In this document: piece by piece, positions 1 through 5,864 of the stretch | Numbering within the stretch: position 1 is the stretch's first letter | Layout: every line of letters begins with the position of its first letter | Assembly: GCA_903930095.1 (NCBI GenBank) | Contig: CAIYXE010000110.1 | Span: 1-5,864, forward strand | DNA from: an uncultured Hyphomicrobiales bacterium | Lineage (GTDB): Bacteria > Pseudomonadota > Alphaproteobacteria > Rhizobiales > Aestuariivirgaceae | Reading direction: 5' to 3' | Length of the DNA: 5,864 bases | Made by a program: the position numbers and the translations under genes | Notes under the pieces: generated by a model | The model's database searches: none | Told to the model about the DNA's origin: nothing | Seen by the model: only the letters and a program-made list of their open reading frames with translations

Positions 1-339
1 CAGTTTCTTCATGTCGAAGGCGCCGGGCATGGCGAGCGCGATGTTCTCGGCAACGGTGAGCGCTTCGAACAGCGAGAAATGCTGAAACACCATGCCGATG
101 CCCAGCTTGCGCGCCGCCGCCGGGCTGGCGATGGCAACGGGCTTGCCCATCCAGCGGAACTCGCCGCTGGTGGGTTGCAGCGCGCCATAGATCATTTTGA
201 CGAGGGTGGATTTGCCGGCCCCGTTCTCACCGAGGAAGGCATGTATTTCGCCGGGTTTCACCTTCAGCGTCACGTCGTCATTGGCCTTCAACGTGCCGAA
301 AACCTTGGTGACGTGGAGCGCTTCGAGGAGATATTCCAT
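1..339 (-). CDS. ABC transporter ATP-binding protein, nucleoside/BmpA-type, N-terminal part
   Basis: This is the start of an ABC importer ATPase; it runs off the left edge with 113 codons visible. From the ATG at 339 it shows a short first strand (MEYLLEALHVTKVFG), a Walker A P-loop GENGAGKST at residues 37-45 (Lys43), and the Q-loop in GMVFQHFSLF (Gln86), followed by LTVAENIAL. The HFSLF-EALTVAENIAL stretch resembles the YufO/NupA-like ATPases that work with BmpA-type binding proteins and are annotated for simple sugars or nucleosides. Such proteins are normally about 500 residues with two nucleotide-binding domains, so roughly four fifths is missing, including Walker B and the signature motif. 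The start at 339 lies 4 bases after the xdhC stop and has a weak GCAGG eight bases upstream. An in-frame ATG at 354 would add five residues (MQADG) and overlap xdhC by 11 bases. Its place behind xdhC suggests purine or nucleoside uptake, but substrate cannot be read from an ATPase. Confidence 0.93.
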   Translation of the reverse strand, partial: MEYLLEALHVTKVFGTLKANDDVTLKVKPGEIHAFLGENGAGKSTLVKMIYGALQPTSGEFRWMGKPVAIASPAAARKLGIGMVFQHFSLFEALTVAENIALAMPGAFDMKKL

Positions 340-343
340 GCCG

Positions 344-1252
344 TCAGCCTGCATTTCTGGCCGCCAGCTTGCCTTGCGCTGGGGCGGCTGACAATGCTTC
401 GTCGAGCGTTATCACCTGTGCTGCCACGGACACTGCAATCGCGGCGGGCAGCTTGGAGCGGATGCCGCCCACGCCGATGGGGCAGATCATCGACGTGATC
501 CGCGCGTCATCCACGCCCGCCTCCCGGAGGCGGCGTTCGAAGCGCGCGCGCTTGGTGGCGCTGCCGATGACGCCCACATGGGCGATGGCGGAGTTACGCA
601 GAGCCACTTCGGCAATGGCAAGATCGAGCGGGTGTGAATGGCTCATGATGAAAGCGAAGGACCCTTGCGGCGCTGCGTCTGCCACCTCCAGCGGGTTTCC
701 GGCAAAGGGCGTCACGTTCTGCGGCATGGCGGCGGGGAAGGCCTCCGGGCGCGGATCGGCCCAGGTCACGTCATAAGGCAGCGGGGCCAGCGCCAGCATC
801 ACGGCGCGGCCCACATGGCCTGCGCCGAACAGCAGCACGCGCCGCCGCGCCTCGCCGAAGCGTTCGACGATATCCGGCGGGCCAAGCCTGCCGGTGAGGA
901 TGAAGGAGCCCTGCTCTTCACGCGCGGCGAAATCCCTGACCATTGCCAGAGATGCCGTGCCGAAATTCTCGATGGCGAGCGTTACCCGCCCGCCGCAGCA
1001 CTGGCCGAGATCGGGTCCCAGCGACTGCGTCAGCATCTTCACTGCGCCGGGCTTGCCCAGCAGGCGCTGCGCCTCGGCCAGCGCCCTCCACTCCAGCGTG
1101 CCGCCACCGATGGTGCCGTGGAAACCCTGGGGCGTTACCACCATGCGCGCACCCTCCTCACGCGGCACGGAACCTTCAGCCTTGACGACTGACACCATGG
1201 CGCAAGCGCCATGCGCCTCCAATGCGCGCGCGACCAGGCTCCAGACCTTCAT
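344..1252 (-). CDS. xdhC: XdhC, xanthine dehydrogenase molybdenum cofactor chaperone
   Basis: A 302-residue protein of the XdhC/CoxI family. In Rhodobacter capsulatus XdhC binds molybdenum cofactor, has it sulfurated by a cysteine desulfurase, and delivers it to XdhB; it is not part of the final enzyme. The N-terminal domain has GSVPREEGARMVV (27-39), the glycine-rich GTIGGGTLE (46-54) and the paired cysteines in DLGQCCGGR (Cys85, Cys86), a likely cofactor-handling site. The C-terminal half is Rossmann-like with LFGAGHVGRA (141-150), then HVGVIGSATKRARF (225-238) and the family C-terminal signature CPIGVGGIRSKLPAAIAVSV (257-276). Length is normal and the frame is intact. The ATG at 1252 overlaps the xdhB stop as ATGA, and an AAGGGA eight bases upstream supports this start. 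The last position in the xdhA-xdhB-xdhC order is usual. Generic XdhC-like proteins also serve other molybdenum hydroxylases, but direct coupling to xdhB fixes its partner here. Confidence 0.96.
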   Translation of the reverse strand: MKVWSLVARALEAHGACAMVSVVKAEGSVPREEGARMVVTPQGFHGTIGGGTLEWRALAEAQRLLGKPGAVKMLTQSLGPDLGQCCGGRVTLAIENFGTASLAMVRDFAAREEQGSFILTGRLGPPDIVERFGEARRRVLLFGAGHVGRAVMLALAPLPYDVTWADPRPEAFPAAMPQNVTPFAGNPLEVADAAPQGSFAFIMSHSHPLDLAIAEVALRNSAIAHVGVIGSATKRARFERRLREAGVDDARITSMICPIGVGGIRSKLPAAIAVSVAAQVITLDEALSAAPAQGKLAARNAG

Positions 1253-3561
1253 GCCGCCATTCCCTTCACGGCCTTCAGGATGGCCTCAGGCGTCGCCGGA
1301 GCATCGAGCACGGGGATCTGCCCCGGCCTGAGGCTGGCAACAGCGTCGAAAATCGCCGTCCAGACGGAAATGCCCAGCATGAGCGGCGGTTCGCCCACCG
1401 CCTTGGAACGGTAGATCGTATCTTCCTTGTTGCCACGGGACTCGAACAGCTTCACCCGGAAATCCGCCGGCACGTCCGACGCGCAGGGGATCTTGTAGGT
1501 CGCGGGCGCATGGGTGCGGAGCCTGCCCTTCTCATCGAAGACCAGTTCTTCGGTGGTGAGCCAGCCCATGCCCTGCACGAAGCCCCCCTCCACCTGACCG
1601 ATGTCGAGTCCGGGGTTCAGCGAGCGGCCGACATCGTGGATGATATCTGCCCGGTCGATCTTCATCTCGCCCGTCAGCGTGTCGATCGTCACTTCCGAGC
1701 AAGCCGCGCCGTAGGCGAAATAGAAGAAGGGGCGGCCCTTGGCCCTGGCCCTGTCCCAGCTGATCTTGGGCGTTGCGTAATAGCCCGTGGAGGAGAGCGA
1801 GATGCGCGCAGCGTGGGCCTGGCGCGCCAGGTCTCCGAAGGCGATGGACCGGTTGCCGATCAGCACCTGCCCGTCCGCGAAGCGGATGCGCGATTTCGGC
1901 ACCTTCCATTGCTTCGCGGCAAAATCGATCATCCGCTTCTTGATGGTGGCCGCGGCCTGCTTCGCCGCCATGCCGTTGAGATCGGCGCCGGATGACGCCG
2001 CCGTGGCGGATGTGTTGGGCACCTTGCCCGTCGTGGTGGCGGTGATGTGCACGGCGGAGGCACTGATGCCGAATTCCTCCGCCACCACCTGCGCCACCTT
2101 GGTGTAGAGCCCCTGCCCCATCTCCGTGCCGCCGTGGTTCAGATGCACTGAACCATCGGTATAGACATGCACCAGCGCGCCCGCCTGGTTGAGATGGGTG
2201 AGCGTGAAGGAAATGCCGAACTTGACGGGCGTGAGCGAGATGCCCTTGCGGAGCACCGGGCTCCCGGCGTTGAAGGCGGCGATGTGCTTGCGGCGCGCGC
2301 GGTAGTCCGAAGAGGCCTCGAGCTGCTCGATGACGGCGAGCGCGATGTTGTCCTCGACCTTCATGCCATAGGGCGTTACGTTGCGTTTCTCCGTATACAG
2401 ATTACGCTTGCGGATATCGAGCGGGTCCTGCCCGGACTTGACGCTGATTGCCTCCATCATGCGCTCGGCAAACACCATGCCCTGCGGCCCGCCGAAGCCG
2501 CGGAAGGCGGTGTTGGAGACGGTATGGGTGCGCAGGCGGCGCGTGGCGATGCGGGCGGCAGGGTAGAAATAGGTGTTGTCCGCGTGGAACATGGCGCGGT
2601 CGCAGATGGCGTTGGACAGATCCGCCGAATAGCCACAGCGCGACAGCAGATCGACATCAACACCCAGCAACCGGCCTGTCCTGTCAAAGCCGGCCTTGTA
2701 GTCGACGCGGAAGTCATGCCGCTTGCCGGTCATGATCATGTCTTCGTCACGGTCGAGGCGGCACTTTGCCGGCCGTCCGGTGACGCGCGCGGCCAAGGCC
2801 GCAATGCAGGCCCATTGTGCGGCCTGGCTCTCCTTGCCGCCGAAGGCGCCGCCCATGCGGCGGCACTCGACCGTCACCATGGCGGCGGGAACATGCAGCA
2901 TGTGGGCCACGAGATGCTGGACCTCGGAGGGATGCTGGGTCGAGCAATGGACGGTGACCGCCCCGTGCTCCTCCGGCACAGCCATGCTCACCTGCCCTTC
3001 GAGGTAGAAATGCTCCTGCCCGCCGATGCGGAAGCTCTCCGCGATCTGGTGTGGCGCTGCGGCGATCGCCTTGGCGGCGTCGCGGCGGTGGAAGGCATAG
3101 GGCTCGCCCACGTCGCGCGTGTCCATGGCGAGTGCGTCCTCGACCGTCACGGCGGGGGTTTCCGCCGCAATCTCGATCTTCGCAAGGCGTGCCGCGCGGC
3201 GCGCCGCCTCACGCGTATCCGCCACCACGGCGAATATCACCTGTCCGTGAAACATGATCCGGCCATCAGCGAGGATCGGGTCGCCGCCGAACACCGGCGC
3301 GCAGTCATTGACGCCGGGGATGTCCTTTGCGGCAAGAACGGCGATCACCCCGGGTGCGGCGCGCACCGCAGCGAGATCGAGCGTGGTGATGGCGCCCAGT
3401 GCGCCCTCCTTCGCAAAGCCGGGGTAGACATGGACAATGCCCTCGGGTTCGCGCATGTCGTCGACATAGGTGGCCGATCCCTGCACGTGCAGGGCCGCGC
3501 TGTCATGCGCCAGCGTCTTACCGACGGTCTTCGTTTCGAGGGGACGGCGGGCAACGGCCAT
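1249..3561 (-). CDS. xdhB: XdhB, xanthine dehydrogenase molybdopterin-binding subunit
   Basis: The 770-residue catalytic subunit of xanthine dehydrogenase, which hydroxylates hypoxanthine to xanthine and xanthine to urate in the cytoplasm as an XdhA2B2 complex. The N-terminal aldehyde oxidase/xanthine dehydrogenase hammerhead domain covers about residues 15-135, followed by the molybdopterin domains. By motif and spacing the bovine active-site residues are matched: Gln767 by Gln209 (CSTQHP), Glu802 by Glu244 (MGGAFGGKE), Arg880 by Arg322 (CDRAMFH), Phe914 by Phe356 (AFRGFGGPQG), Phe1009 probably by Phe452 (FGISFT), and Glu1261 by Glu724 (KAVGEPP). Glu802 and Arg880 are replaced in aldehyde oxidases, so a purine substrate is favoured. 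The open frame extends upstream to 3732 inside xdhA, but homology begins at MAVARRPLETKTVGK, so I place the start at 3561, where TGATG overlaps the xdhA stop by one base. No good Shine-Dalgarno is visible, consistent with translational coupling. Length is normal for the family. Confidence 0.97.
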   Translation of the reverse strand: MAVARRPLETKTVGKTLAHDSAALHVQGSATYVDDMREPEGIVHVYPGFAKEGALGAITTLDLAAVRAAPGVIAVLAAKDIPGVNDCAPVFGGDPILADGRIMFHGQVIFAVVADTREAARRAARLAKIEIAAETPAVTVEDALAMDTRDVGEPYAFHRRDAAKAIAAAPHQIAESFRIGGQEHFYLEGQVSMAVPEEHGAVTVHCSTQHPSEVQHLVAHMLHVPAAMVTVECRRMGGAFGGKESQAAQWACIAALAARVTGRPAKCRLDRDEDMIMTGKRHDFRVDYKAGFDRTGRLLGVDVDLLSRCGYSADLSNAICDRAMFHADNTYFYPAARIATRRLRTHTVSNTAFRGFGGPQGMVFAERMMEAISVKSGQDPLDIRKRNLYTEKRNVTPYGMKVEDNIALAVIEQLEASSDYRARRKHIAAFNAGSPVLRKGISLTPVKFGISFTLTHLNQAGALVHVYTDGSVHLNHGGTEMGQGLYTKVAQVVAEEFGISASAVHITATTTGKVPNTSATAASSGADLNGMAAKQAAATIKKRMIDFAAKQWKVPKSRIRFADGQVLIGNRSIAFGDLARQAHAARISLSSTGYYATPKISWDRARAKGRPFFYFAYGAACSEVTIDTLTGEMKIDRADIIHDVGRSLNPGLDIGQVEGGFVQGMGWLTTEELVFDEKGRLRTHAPATYKIPCASDVPADFRVKLFESRGNKEDTIYRSKAVGEPPLMLGISVWTAIFDAVASLRPGQIPVLDAPATPEAILKAVKGMAA
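1261..1266 (-). promoter_or_regulatory. Ribosome binding site of xdhC inside the xdhB 3' end
   Basis: AAGGGA on the minus strand lies eight bases before the ATG at 1252, within the last codons of xdhB. Together with the ATGA overlap it supports this start for xdhC and suggests coupled but independently boosted translation. Confidence 0.6.
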
Positions 3562-5027
3562 CACGCCACCGACTGCCTGCCGCCCAGCACGCGCGTCAGG
3601 CCCATACCCGCCACCTCCATGAGCGACTTGCGGAGAAGGCCCTGCGCCACCTCCATGCGGTAGGCCGCGGAGGCGCGCATGTCGGAGATGGGCTGGAAAT
3701 CCTGCGCCATCGCCGCAATCGCGGCCTCCCACGTGGCGGGCTGATCCAGTGAGGCGCCGGCAAGTGCGGCCTCGGTTGCCGCCGCGCGCTTCGGCGTTGC
3801 CGCCATGCCGCCGAAGGCCACACGGGCAGCGGCGATGCGCCGGCCGTCCAGCGTGAATTTGAAGGCAGACATCACGGCGGAAATGTCCTGGTCGAAGCGC
3901 TTGGAAATCTTGTAGGCGCGGAAGGCCTCATTCGCCTTCAGCTTGGGCACGTCGATGCGCCAGACGAGTTCACCGGCCACACGGTCCTGCTTGCCATAGG
4001 CAATGAAGAATTGCTCCAGCGGCAACGAGCGCTCCGCTTTGCCATGGCGAAGCGTCAGCGTGGCGCCGAGTGCGATCAGCATGGGCGGCATGTCGCCGAT
4101 GGGCGAACCGTTGGCGATGTTGCCACCCACCGTGCCCGAGGCGCGCACCTGGGTGGAGCCGAGGCGGCGCAGCACCTCGCCCAGGTCGGGATCGATGGCG
4201 GAGAGGGCGGGCGTTGCCTCCGCATAGCTTGCCGCCGCACCGATGGACACGTGGCTTCCCGCGTCCTTGACCTCATGCAGGGCCTTGACCCCGCCGGTGA
4301 GGATGATCTTCGGCAGCACGCGCAGCTGCTTCGTGATCCACAGCCCGACGTCGGTTGCTCCCGAGACGATGGTTGCATCCGGGTGTTCCGCCGAAAGCCG
4401 GGCGAGCGTTGACGCACTGGCGGGCCTTGCGATGAAGCTGTCCGGCGTGCCAGCGAAAACGTCCTGCCCGTCATCAAGCGCAGACAGCCTTGCCGCTGCG
4501 GCATCGGCTTCTCTCGCCCAGCGGTCTACCGCGGTTCCCGTGCAGGCGGCGACCGCCGCATCGATGATCGGGCGGTAGCCGGTGCAACGGCAGAGGTTGC
4601 CCGCCACATGGGTTGCGATCTCGTCGCGTGTCGGGGCCCGCCCCGACTGGTAGAGCGTGAACAGCGCCATGACGAAGCCCGGCGTGCAGAAGCCGCATTG
4701 CGAACCATGGCTGTCGACCAGGGCCTGCTGGACGGGGTGAAGCTGGCCGTCCGCGGACAGGTCGTCGACGGTGACGAGTTCCTTGCCCTCAAGCTGGCCC
4801 ATGAGCAGGATGCAGGCATTGACGGGTTCATAGACCAGCCTGCCAGCGCGCAGCGAACCCACCGCCACGGTGCAGGCGCCGCAGTCGCCCTCGTTGCAGC
4901 CTTCCTTGGTGCCGCGCGAACGCTCCTCAAGGCGCAGGTAATCGAGTACCGTGCGTGTGGGCGGCACGCCACGAAGCGCGACGATCACGCCGCGGCGCAG
5001 GAATCGGATGGAATCACGTGGCGCCAC
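3561..5027 (-). CDS. xdhA: XdhA, xanthine dehydrogenase iron-sulfur/FAD subunit
   Basis: A 488-residue electron-transfer subunit that takes electrons from the molybdenum centre in XdhB to FAD and then NAD+. The N-terminal plant-type [2Fe-2S] domain has CNEGDCGAC (Cys44, Cys49, Cys52) with Cys72 as the fourth ligand. The second, helical [2Fe-2S] domain has CGFC (Cys111, Cys114) and CRC (Cys146, Cys148). After a linker of about 30 residues comes the FAD-binding domain with VSGATDVGLW (221-230) and GTVGGNIANGSPIGD (298-312), and then the CO dehydrogenase flavoprotein C-terminal domain from about 365. The iron-sulfur plus FAD fusion with a separate molybdenum subunit is the Rhodobacter capsulatus-type arrangement. 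The start is GTG at 5027: the protein begins APRDSIRFLRRG, as expected for the family, and a strong AGGGGGAG lies 10 bases upstream. There is a 6-base gap to the uraH stop, and the 3' end shares one base with xdhB. All cluster ligands are present, so I expect a working protein. Confidence 0.97.
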   Translation of the reverse strand: MAPRDSIRFLRRGVIVALRGVPPTRTVLDYLRLEERSRGTKEGCNEGDCGACTVAVGSLRAGRLVYEPVNACILLMGQLEGKELVTVDDLSADGQLHPVQQALVDSHGSQCGFCTPGFVMALFTLYQSGRAPTRDEIATHVAGNLCRCTGYRPIIDAAVAACTGTAVDRWAREADAAAARLSALDDGQDVFAGTPDSFIARPASASTLARLSAEHPDATIVSGATDVGLWITKQLRVLPKIILTGGVKALHEVKDAGSHVSIGAAASYAEATPALSAIDPDLGEVLRRLGSTQVRASGTVGGNIANGSPIGDMPPMLIALGATLTLRHGKAERSLPLEQFFIAYGKQDRVAGELVWRIDVPKLKANEAFRAYKISKRFDQDISAVMSAFKFTLDGRRIAAARVAFGGMAATPKRAAATEAALAGASLDQPATWEAAIAAMAQDFQPISDMRASAAYRMEVAQGLLRKSLMEVAGMGLTRVLGGRQSVA

Positions 5028-5033
5028 GGGCCG

Positions 5034-5381
5034 TCAGCTCCCCCTGTAGGTGGAATAGCCATAGGGCGAGAGCAGCAACGGCACATGGTAATGCGCGGCC
5101 GGATCAGCGATGCCGAAGCGGATGGGGATGACGTCGAGAAATGCCGGATCGGGCAGTGCCGCGCCGCCTGCCCTGAGGTATTCACCGGCATGGAAGCGCA
5201 ACTCGTATTGGCCGGAGGTGAAGTCGCCACCCTCCAGAAGCGGCGCATCGGCACGGCCATCGGCATTGGTGCGGATGACCTTGAGCGGAGCGTCCTGGCC
5301 CGCCCGGAAGAGTTCGATCTTCAGCCCTGCGGCAGGCTTTCCGCTGGCGGTATCCAGCACATGCGTCGTCAAACGGCCCAT
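5034..5381 (-). CDS. uraH: 5-hydroxyisourate hydrolase (transthyretin-related protein)
   Basis: A 115-residue enzyme that hydrolyses 5-hydroxyisourate, the unstable product of urate oxidation, to OHCU, the second step from urate to allantoin. Family hallmarks are all visible: the N-terminal [16 protein letters not shown] (2-17, His7), [12 protein letters not shown] (38-49, Arg43), the [10 protein letters not shown] segment (97-106, His97 and His99) and the diagnostic C-terminal tetrapeptide YRGS (112-115), which separates true hydrolases from transthyretin. There is no signal peptide, so it should be cytoplasmic. I chose the ATG at 5381 because it gives the usual [10 protein letters not shown] beginning. 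An ATG at 5417 would add 12 unconserved residues ([12 protein letters not shown]) with a GAGAG eight bases ahead. The Shine-Dalgarno for 5381 is not ideal (GAGGG, 13 bases upstream). It leads the xdh genes; the urate oxidase and the OHCU decarboxylase are not in the window. Confidence 0.96.
   Translation of the reverse strand: MGRLTTHVLDTASGKPAAGLKIELFRAGQDAPLKVIRTNADGRADAPLLEGGDFTSGQYELRFHAGEYLRAGGAALPDPAFLDVIPIRFGIADPAAHYHVPLLLSPYGYSTYRGS
5038..5045 (-). promoter_or_regulatory. Ribosome binding site of xdhA inside the uraH 3' end
   Basis: On the minus strand the bases AGGGGGAG lie 10 bases before the GTG start of xdhA. They make up most of the Arg-Gly-Ser codons of the uraH C-terminal YRGS tetrapeptide, so the site is also protein-coding. 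It decides in favour of the GTG at 5027, for which no nearby ATG competes. Confidence 0.7.
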
Positions 5382-5482
5382 ATGGCGCCCGTTACCCTCT
5401 GCCCATCCCCATGCCAAGGCTCTCAGCGGCCCATTGCTGCGGACGCTAACACAGCCTTTTGGCCTGAAAAAGCGGAATAGCG
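5382..5482 (-). other. Intergenic gap between glycerate kinase and uraH
   Basis: These 101 bases are the only sizeable non-coding stretch. Read on the minus strand, an AGCG/CGCT stem of four base pairs with a six-base loop overlaps the kinase stop codon and is followed by five T (plus-strand 5467-5484), a weak terminator-like pattern. Next is CAGGCC-AAAA-GGCTG, a short bulged hairpin (5452-5466) with no T run after it. I see no convincing -35/-10 pair and no clear operator palindrome. The gap could hold a promoter for the uraH-xdh operon, or it could simply be transcribed through from the kinase. Confidence 0.4.
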
Positions 5483-5864
5483 CTACCTGATCAGTAACGC
5501 ACGGAAATCGTTCACATTGGTGTGGGTGGGCCCGGTGACCACCTGGTTGCCCAGCCGTTCGAACAGGCTGTGCGCATCATTGTTCCCGAGCATGGCCATC
5601 GGGTCCAGCCCCAGCGACCTTGCCCGCGCGAGGCTTTCCGGATCGATGACGGCGCCTGCGACCGGCTCGAGCCCGTCAATGCCGTCAGTGTCCGCCGCCA
5701 GCGCATGAATGCGCGGCGCGCCACCCAGCGCGACGGCGAGCGCGAGCAGGAACTCCACGTTGCGGCCACCCCTGCCCTTGCCCCGCACCGTGACGCTGGT
5801 TTCACCGCCCGACAGCAGGAGACAGGGCTTCGGCACCGGGCTATTGCGCGTTGCAATCTCTTGC
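5483..5864 (-). CDS. ttuD: Glycerate 2-kinase (MOFRL/TtuD type), C-terminal part
   Basis: The last 126 residues of a glycerate 2-kinase; the family is about 420 residues, so some 300 N-terminal residues lie beyond the right edge. The frame stays open to the edge with [20 protein letters not shown], so the GTG at 5836 is internal and not a start. The visible part is the MOFRL domain: [10 protein letters not shown], then [43 protein letters not shown] and the closing [17 protein letters not shown]. The enzyme phosphorylates D-glycerate to 2-phosphoglycerate; members have also been called hydroxypyruvate reductase (TtuD) from tartrate operons, a name now considered doubtful for many. Its place ahead of uraH fits the glyoxylate-glycerate route that consumes the end products of allantoin breakdown, although glycerate kinases also serve serine-cycle, tartrate and glycolate metabolism. 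It ends in TAG 101 bases before uraH, so it may or may not share the operon. Confidence 0.93.
   Translation of the reverse strand, partial: QEIATRNSPVPKPCLLLSGGETSVTVRGKGRGGRNVEFLLALAVALGGAPRIHALAADTDGIDGLEPVAGAVIDPESLARARSLGLDPMAMLGNNDAHSLFERLGNQVVTGPTHTNVNDFRALLIR

Noticed and set aside
638..1192. 184-codon open frame on the plus strand opposite xdhC
   Set aside because: Antisense to an intact XdhC; composition rich in Arg, His and Gln and without motifs.
1222..1995. 257-codon open frame on the plus strand opposite the xdhB 3' end
   Set aside because: Antisense shadow of xdhB, with no domain and no credible ribosome binding context.
2167..3663. 498-codon open frame on the plus strand opposite xdhB
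   Set aside because: It lies antisense to a gene with complete family motifs. In DNA this GC-rich, long antisense frames arise from third-position GC bias. Its translation has low-complexity Arg/Ala/Gly/His content and no recognisable domain.
3562..3732. Longer xdhB with 57 extra N-terminal residues
   Set aside because: The added segment overlaps the xdhA C-terminus, is glycine/arginine-rich without homology, and the family sequence begins at the ATG at 3561.
5452..5466. Bulged hairpin in the kinase-uraH gap as a terminator
   Set aside because: On the minus strand the T run precedes the stem instead of following it, and on the plus strand it is followed by A; neither orientation fits an intrinsic terminator.
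4608..5480. 290-codon open frame on the plus strand across xdhA and uraH
   Set aside because: It spans two real genes and their junction on the other strand and has no recognisable motif; it is a codon-bias shadow.
5487..5494. CTGATCAG palindrome near the kinase stop codon
   Set aside because: Eight bases without a loop or a repeat partner; it falls in the last codons of the kinase and is expected by chance.
5483..5836. Stand-alone 117-residue MOFRL protein starting at GTG 5836
   Set aside because: The frame remains open to the window edge with in-family sequence upstream, so this is the C-terminus of a full glycerate kinase.

Overview
The window is GC-rich, and every gene I can support lies on the minus strand. 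It reads as one block of purine (uric acid pathway) catabolism from an alphaproteobacterium, plausibly Hyphomicrobiales or a relative. That placement is an inference from the high GC, the two-subunit XdhA/XdhB layout, the XdhA-XdhB-XdhC order and the ABC ATPase type; no rRNA or other marker is present to confirm it.

In transcription order (right to left on the plus strand): (1) 5864-5483, the C-terminal part of a glycerate 2-kinase of the TtuD/GckA (MOFRL) type, cut by the window edge. (2) 5482-5382, a 101-base gap, the only real intergenic stretch. (3) 5381-5034, 5-hydroxyisourate hydrolase (uraH). (4) 5027-3561, xdhA, the iron-sulfur and FAD subunit of xanthine dehydrogenase. (5) 3561-1249, xdhB, the molybdopterin subunit. 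(6) 1252-344, xdhC, the molybdenum cofactor insertion and sulfuration chaperone. (7) 339-1, the N-terminal part of an ABC transporter ATPase of the nucleoside/BmpA-associated type, cut by the other edge.

From uraH to the ABC ATPase the genes touch or nearly touch: a 6-base gap, a TGATG one-base overlap, an ATGA four-base overlap and a 4-base gap. A single co-translated operon is likely. The biochemistry fits together. The transporter would import a purine or nucleoside; XdhAB, matured by XdhC, oxidises hypoxanthine and xanthine to urate; urate oxidation (enzyme not in the window) gives 5-hydroxyisourate; UraH opens that ring on the way to allantoin. Allantoin breakdown yields glyoxylate, which can be turned into glycerate and enter central metabolism through the upstream glycerate kinase.

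I found no mobile element, tRNA, rRNA, CRISPR array, riboswitch or clear intrinsic terminator. This is a well-conserved, largely ordinary metabolic region. The points worth a second look are the shared use of the uraH 3' end as the xdhA ribosome binding site, the kinase-uraH gap, and the unconfirmed transporter substrate.
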